Positions 61,286 to 64,000 of a stretch of 64,000 nt of DNA are shown here, in pieces. The stretch is taken from positions 1,240,001 to 1,304,000 of the forward strand of contig NZ_JAATJN010000001.1 in assembly GCF_011927955.1 (NCBI RefSeq). Reading direction: 5' to 3'. Below the pieces are notes generated by a model that was given only the letters and a program-made list of their open reading frames with translations, was not told where the DNA came from and ran no database searches. This stretch comes from Brevibacterium marinum (GTDB lineage: Bacteria; Actinomycetota; Actinomycetes; Actinomycetales; Brevibacteriaceae). Position numbers and translations under genes: made by a program. Every line of letters begins with the position of its first letter. Position 1 is the first letter of the stretch.

Positions 61286-62071
61286 TCACAGTGTGGTGGG
61301 GAGGACGCCGCCATCGGTGCGAAGCGCCGCGCCATTGGTGGCCGAAGACTTCGTGCTGGCCAGATAGATCACCAGATTCGCGATCTCTTCGGGATCGATG
61401 AAGCGCTGGATGAGGGAGGTCTCGCGCACGAGTGCGGACTTCAGCGCCTCGGGCGAGGTCGCCTGCTCGGCAGCGATGTGCTCGACCGTGTCTGCCACGC
61501 CGGTGGAATAGGTCGGCCCGCCGATCACGGTATTGACCGTGACAGCGGTGCCGCGGGTGAGCTTCGCAAGGCCGTTGCTCAACGCGAGTGCGGCAGCCTT
61601 CGTCGCCCCGTAGCGGATCATCTCACCCGGCACATCGACGGCGGACTCGGTGCCGATGAAGATGATGCGGCCCCAGCCTTTCGCGAGCATCGGGTCGAGG
61701 AGGCTGCGTGAGAGGCGGACCCCGCTCATCACATTGACTTCGAAGTCCTCCAGCCACTGTGCGTCCCGCGCCTGCGAGAAGGGGGAGACCTCGAACCGCC
61801 CGACATTGTTGACCAGCACGTCCACATCTGTCAGCGCCTCCAGGAGAGTCTCGACCTGCTGTGGGTCGGCGAAGTCGGCTGCGATTCCCGACACGTCGCT
61901 GTCGGGTACGGCAGCGCGGATGCGTTCGACTGCGTTCTCGACTCGCTGCTCATCACGCCCATTGATCACCACGGAGGCGCCTTCAGCCGCGCATGCCGCA
62001 GCAACGGCGAACCCGATGCCCTGTGTGGATCCGCTGACGAATGCTCTCTTCCCGGCGAGACCTGTCTCCAT
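61286..62071 (-). CDS. Short-chain dehydrogenase/reductase (SDR)
   Basis: A 261-residue NAD(P)-dependent oxidoreductase of the classical SDR type. The cofactor loop is VSGSTQGIGFA (a TGxxxGIG variant) and NNVGRFE is the adenine-side motif. The catalytic Ser is in FIGTESAVDVPG and the Tyr/Lys in RYGATKAAALALSNGL. The C-terminal ATNGAALRTDGGVLPTTL is typical. It faces the MarR gene across 230 bases that hold two operators and a GC-rich tandem repeat, so it is probably under MarR control. Substrate unknown. Confidence 0.92.
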   Translation of the reverse strand: METGLAGKRAFVSGSTQGIGFAVAAACAAEGASVVINGRDEQRVENAVERIRAAVPDSDVSGIAADFADPQQVETLLEALTDVDVLVNNVGRFEVSPFSQARDAQWLEDFEVNVMSGVRLSRSLLDPMLAKGWGRIIFIGTESAVDVPGEMIRYGATKAAALALSNGLAKLTRGTAVTVNTVIGGPTYSTGVADTVEHIAAEQATSPEALKSALVRETSLIQRFIDPEEIANLVIYLASTKSSATNGAALRTDGGVLPTTL

Positions 62072-62110
62072 GCTGCGTGTGTCCTTCCATGCGGCCGACG
62101 GCAGGGATAC

Positions 62111-62227
62111 TGGCGTCGGCGCTGGCTCTGGCGTCGGCGCTGGCTCTGGCGTCGGCGCTGTCTCCGGCGTCGGCGTCGGCGCTGTCTCCGGCGTCGGCGT
62201 CGGCGCTGTCTCCGGCGTCGGCGTCGA
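62111..62227. repeat. Compound minisatellite in the SDR leader
   Basis: Three 18-bp units (CTGGCGTCGGCGCTGG(C/T)CT-like, starting 62111, 62129, 62147) are followed by about two and a half 24-bp units (starting 62165, 62189, 62213) that add GGCGTC. Every unit length is a multiple of three. It lies between the SDR start codon and the operators, that is in the 5' leader of the SDR transcript. Confidence 0.85.
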
Positions 62228-62232
62228 TTATT

Positions 62233-62281
62233 ACTTTCCTGAGTAAGTAGACTGTAGGTGTTTTCACTTTCTCAAGCAAGT
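62233..62281. promoter_or_regulatory. Two MarR-type operators between SDR and MarR genes
   Basis: ACTTTCCTGAGTAAGT (62233-62248) and ACTTTCTCAAGCAAGT (62266-62281) share the outer half-sites ACTT and AAGT and are spaced 33 bp from start to start (about three helical turns). The second ends 20 bases before the MarR ATG. Confidence 0.7.
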
Positions 62282-62301
62282 AAACTGCTAGGGTGGGCTG
62301 C

Positions 62302-62808
62302 ATGGTCGATGCAGAGTCCGATGATGCGTTCAATTCCGATGAGCTCGAGGTCTGGTCGGCGGTGGCGACGCTTCTGGAATGGCTTCCCGCTGCGCTCGAT
62401 GCGCAGCTGCAGGCCGATTCCGGGCTCAGCCACTTCGAGTTCGGTATCCTCTTCGCCCTGTCGGAGGCCGAGGGGCGCGCGCTGCGCATGAGCGAGCTGG
62501 CGGGATATGCCAACAGCACCCTCTCGCGACTCTCGCGCGCCGTCGGACGGCTTGAGCGCAAGCACTGGGTCCAACGAGCTCCGGATTCAAACGATGGGCG
62601 CATCACGGTCGCGACCTTGACCGACCTGGGGCTTGATGCCGTGTGGGCCGCGCAGCCCGGGCACGTCGCCCTTGTGCGTCGCCTCGTCTTCGATTCGCTG
62701 ACGCGGTCCCAGGCGCGAGCGCTTCGCGAGAGCAGCCGGAGGGTCAATGCTGCGATCCGAGACGATGGCGGATGGCTCCCCGGTGGCGCGGGCTCGTCTG
62801 AGTCCTGA
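62302..62808 (+). CDS. MarR-family transcriptional regulator
   Basis: A 168-residue winged-helix regulator. The DNA-binding part has MSELAGYANSTLSRLSRAVG and the wing RAPDSNDGRITVATLTDLG. SHFEFGILFALSEAEGRALR is the dimerisation-side helix. The ATG at 62302 follows GGGTGGG; a GTG at 62293 is also possible. The ligand is unknown. It faces the SDR gene and two operators lie between, so it likely represses both. The stop codon TGA lies within a 7-bp repeat. Confidence 0.93.
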   Translation: MVDAESDDAFNSDELEVWSAVATLLEWLPAALDAQLQADSGLSHFEFGILFALSEAEGRALRMSELAGYANSTLSRLSRAVGRLERKHWVQRAPDSNDGRITVATLTDLGLDAVWAAQPGHVALVRRLVFDSLTRSQARALRESSRRVNAAIRDDGGWLPGGAGSSES

Positions 62809-62841
62809 GTCCTGAGCCCTGAGCCCCGGAGGCCCGGGGCT
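62798..62841 (+). repeat. 7-bp repeat spanning the marR-type stop, then a hairpin
   Basis: CTGAGTC/CTGAGTC/CTGAGCC/CTGAGCC runs from 62798 to 62825 and contains the stop. AGCCCCGG (62822-62829) then pairs with CCGGGGCT (62834-62841) around a 4-base loop, a possible terminator. Further repeats of CCTGGGGACTGA follow (near 62889 and 62909). Confidence 0.6.
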
Positions 62842-63087
62842 GGTGACTGAGCTCCGGGAGCTGGGTTCTGGGGTTGAGCGCCTGGGCCCTGGGGACTGAA
62901 CACTGACCCCTGGGGACTGATGGCACGTCTGCGTTCGGCTCGATTTTTGGTGGCTGGATACTTGCGGTATCTGGCAATAGGTCTGGCAGTAACCTTGCGT
63001 AGATTGTCTCGCTGGCCACTGTTGGGCGATGCTCGAACGCGAGACTATGGGGTTGTACCTACAAACGGACCCTCCCAAGGAGTGACA

Positions 63088-64000
63088 TTGACTCGCATCG
63101 CCATCAACGGTTTCGGTCGTATCGGACGCAGCACCCTGCGCGCTCTGAAGGAACGCGGCAGTGACCTCGAGGTGGTTGCCATCAACGACCTCGGCCCCGT
63201 CGAGGACCTTGCCAGACTGCTGAAGTTCGACACCACCCTCGGTCGCTTCGGGCTCCCCGTCGAGGTTTCCGGCGACGAGATCATCATCGACGGAAAGCCG
63301 ACAAAGGTCCTCGCTGAGAAGAACCCCGAGAACCTGCCCTGGTCCGAGATGGGCGTCGACATCGTCCTCGAATCCACCGGCCGCTTCACCAAGGCGGACA
63401 AGGCGCGGGCACACATCACCGCCGGTGCGAAGAAGGTCCTCGTCTCCGCCCCGTCCAAGGGCGCAGACGTCACCTTGGCCTACGGTGTTAACACCGAGGC
63501 CTACAAGCCCGAGCACACCATCATCTCGAACGCCTCGTGCACCACGAACGCACTGGCCCCGCTGGCGAAGGTCCTCGACGACCTGGCCGGCATCGAACAG
63601 GGCTTCATGACCACCGTCCACGCCTACACCGGCGACCAGATGGTCCAGGACGGTCCACACAAGGATCCCCGTCGTGCCCGAGCCGCAGCGGAGAACATCA
63701 TCCCCACATCGACAGGGGCCGCGAAGGCTATCGGCCTTGTGCTTCCGCAGCTCGACGGCAAGCTCAGCGGCGATGCCATGCGCGTGCCCGTGCCGGTCGG
63801 TTCCATCGTCGAGATCAACACCACCGTTTCCCGTGAGGTCACCCGCGACGAGGTGCTCGACGCCTACCGCACGGCCGCCGACGGGGAGCTCAAGGGCATC
63901 CTCGAGTACGAGACCGAGCCGGTCGTCTCCAGCGACATCGCGGGCCAGACAGCCTCCTCGATCTTCGACTCAGCGCTCACCCGCGTCGAGGGCAAACGGG
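63088..64000 (+). CDS. gap: Glyceraldehyde-3-phosphate dehydrogenase, type I; 3' end outside window
   Basis: Central glycolytic enzyme that oxidises glyceraldehyde-3-phosphate with NAD. The first 304 residues are in the window. The TTG at 63088 has AAGGAGTGA just upstream, and the Rossmann motif RIAINGFGRIGRSTLRAL starts at residue 3. The catalytic Cys is C151 in ISNASCTTNALAPLAK, and the His follows in TVHAYTGDQMVQDGPHKDP. ENIIPTSTGAAKAIG is the substrate phosphate site. The frame is open to the window edge; about 30 residues are missing. Downstream pgk and tpi genes would be expected but are not visible. Confidence 0.95.
   Translation, partial: MTRIAINGFGRIGRSTLRALKERGSDLEVVAINDLGPVEDLARLLKFDTTLGRFGLPVEVSGDEIIIDGKPTKVLAEKNPENLPWSEMGVDIVLESTGRFTKADKARAHITAGAKKVLVSAPSKGADVTLAYGVNTEAYKPEHTIISNASCTTNALAPLAKVLDDLAGIEQGFMTTVHAYTGDQMVQDGPHKDPRRARAAAENIIPTSTGAAKAIGLVLPQLDGKLSGDAMRVPVPVGSIVEINTTVSREVTRDEVLDAYRTAADGELKGILEYETEPVVSSDIAGQTASSIFDSALTRVEGKR

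Overview
The window looks like chromosomal DNA of a high-GC actinobacterium, most likely Brevibacterium or a close relative. The phylum call rests on the dnaK-grpE-dnaJ-hspR operon with a MerR-type HspR, a GTP-dependent PEP carboxykinase, a 13E12/DUF222 HNH protein, YhgE/Pip and MMPL transporters, frequent GTG/TTG starts and strongly G/C-ending codons. The genus is inferred from general protein character, not from a search. I see no prophage, insertion sequence, CRISPR array, rRNA or conjugation gene; this is ordinary chromosome with many intergenic minisatellites and long palindromes.

Layout. 0-3.5 kb: end of the heat-shock operon (dnaK partial, grpE, dnaJ, hspR). 3.6-9.9 kb: an HNH protein and two paralogous LPRTG cell-wall-anchored Ig-like proteins. 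10-17.7 kb: lipid kinase, serS, two HAD phosphatases facing each other, a small co-directional set (quinone oxidoreductase, a 40-residue peptide gene, an unknown protein, HAD) and ilvA. 17.9-26.3 kb: a degenerate maltokinase-like protein, tRNA-Ser(TGA), a VOC protein, an amino-acid/polyamine permease, an MBL-fold hydrolase, a C45 acyltransferase-like protein and an internally duplicated unknown protein. 26.3-32.4 kb: a TetR regulator with two palindromic operators, facing an MMPL transporter fused to an ABC-ATPase-like domain, translationally coupled to YhgE/Pip. 32.4-36.8 kb: an FAD/NAD(P)-binding protein and an LCP cell-wall ligase.

37.2-49.5 kb: tRNA-Ser(GCT), PucR facing a class-III aminotransferase, a PiT phosphate transporter with a small membrane partner, pckG, a small membrane protein, tRNA-Arg(ACG), an AlkD-like glycosylase, argG and a CPBP protease. 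49.6-57.8 kb: a DoxX protein with a basic tail, a siderophore-interacting-protein pseudogene, GrpB-like protein, nicotinamidase, a second MMPL transporter beside a NarL-type two-component system, and a chromate transporter. 58-64 kb: serine hydrolase, AhpD-like protein, GlxA-type regulator, an SDR facing a MarR regulator with two operators, and the start of gap.

Recurring structure. Several gene ends carry unusually long perfect inverted repeats with unrelated sequences (stems of 31, 27, 23 and 20 bp). Many intergenic regions or 3' gene ends hold short tandem repeats (7-24 bp units). The ten-base word CACCTCGGCG occurs at least 18 times on the two strands, far above what base composition predicts, including in intergenic DNA and a terminator loop. 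The regulator/target pairs with visible operators (TetR-MMPL, PucR-aminotransferase, MarR-SDR) are the clearest functional units. All functional calls come from reading the sequence and recalled family features; no database search was run.
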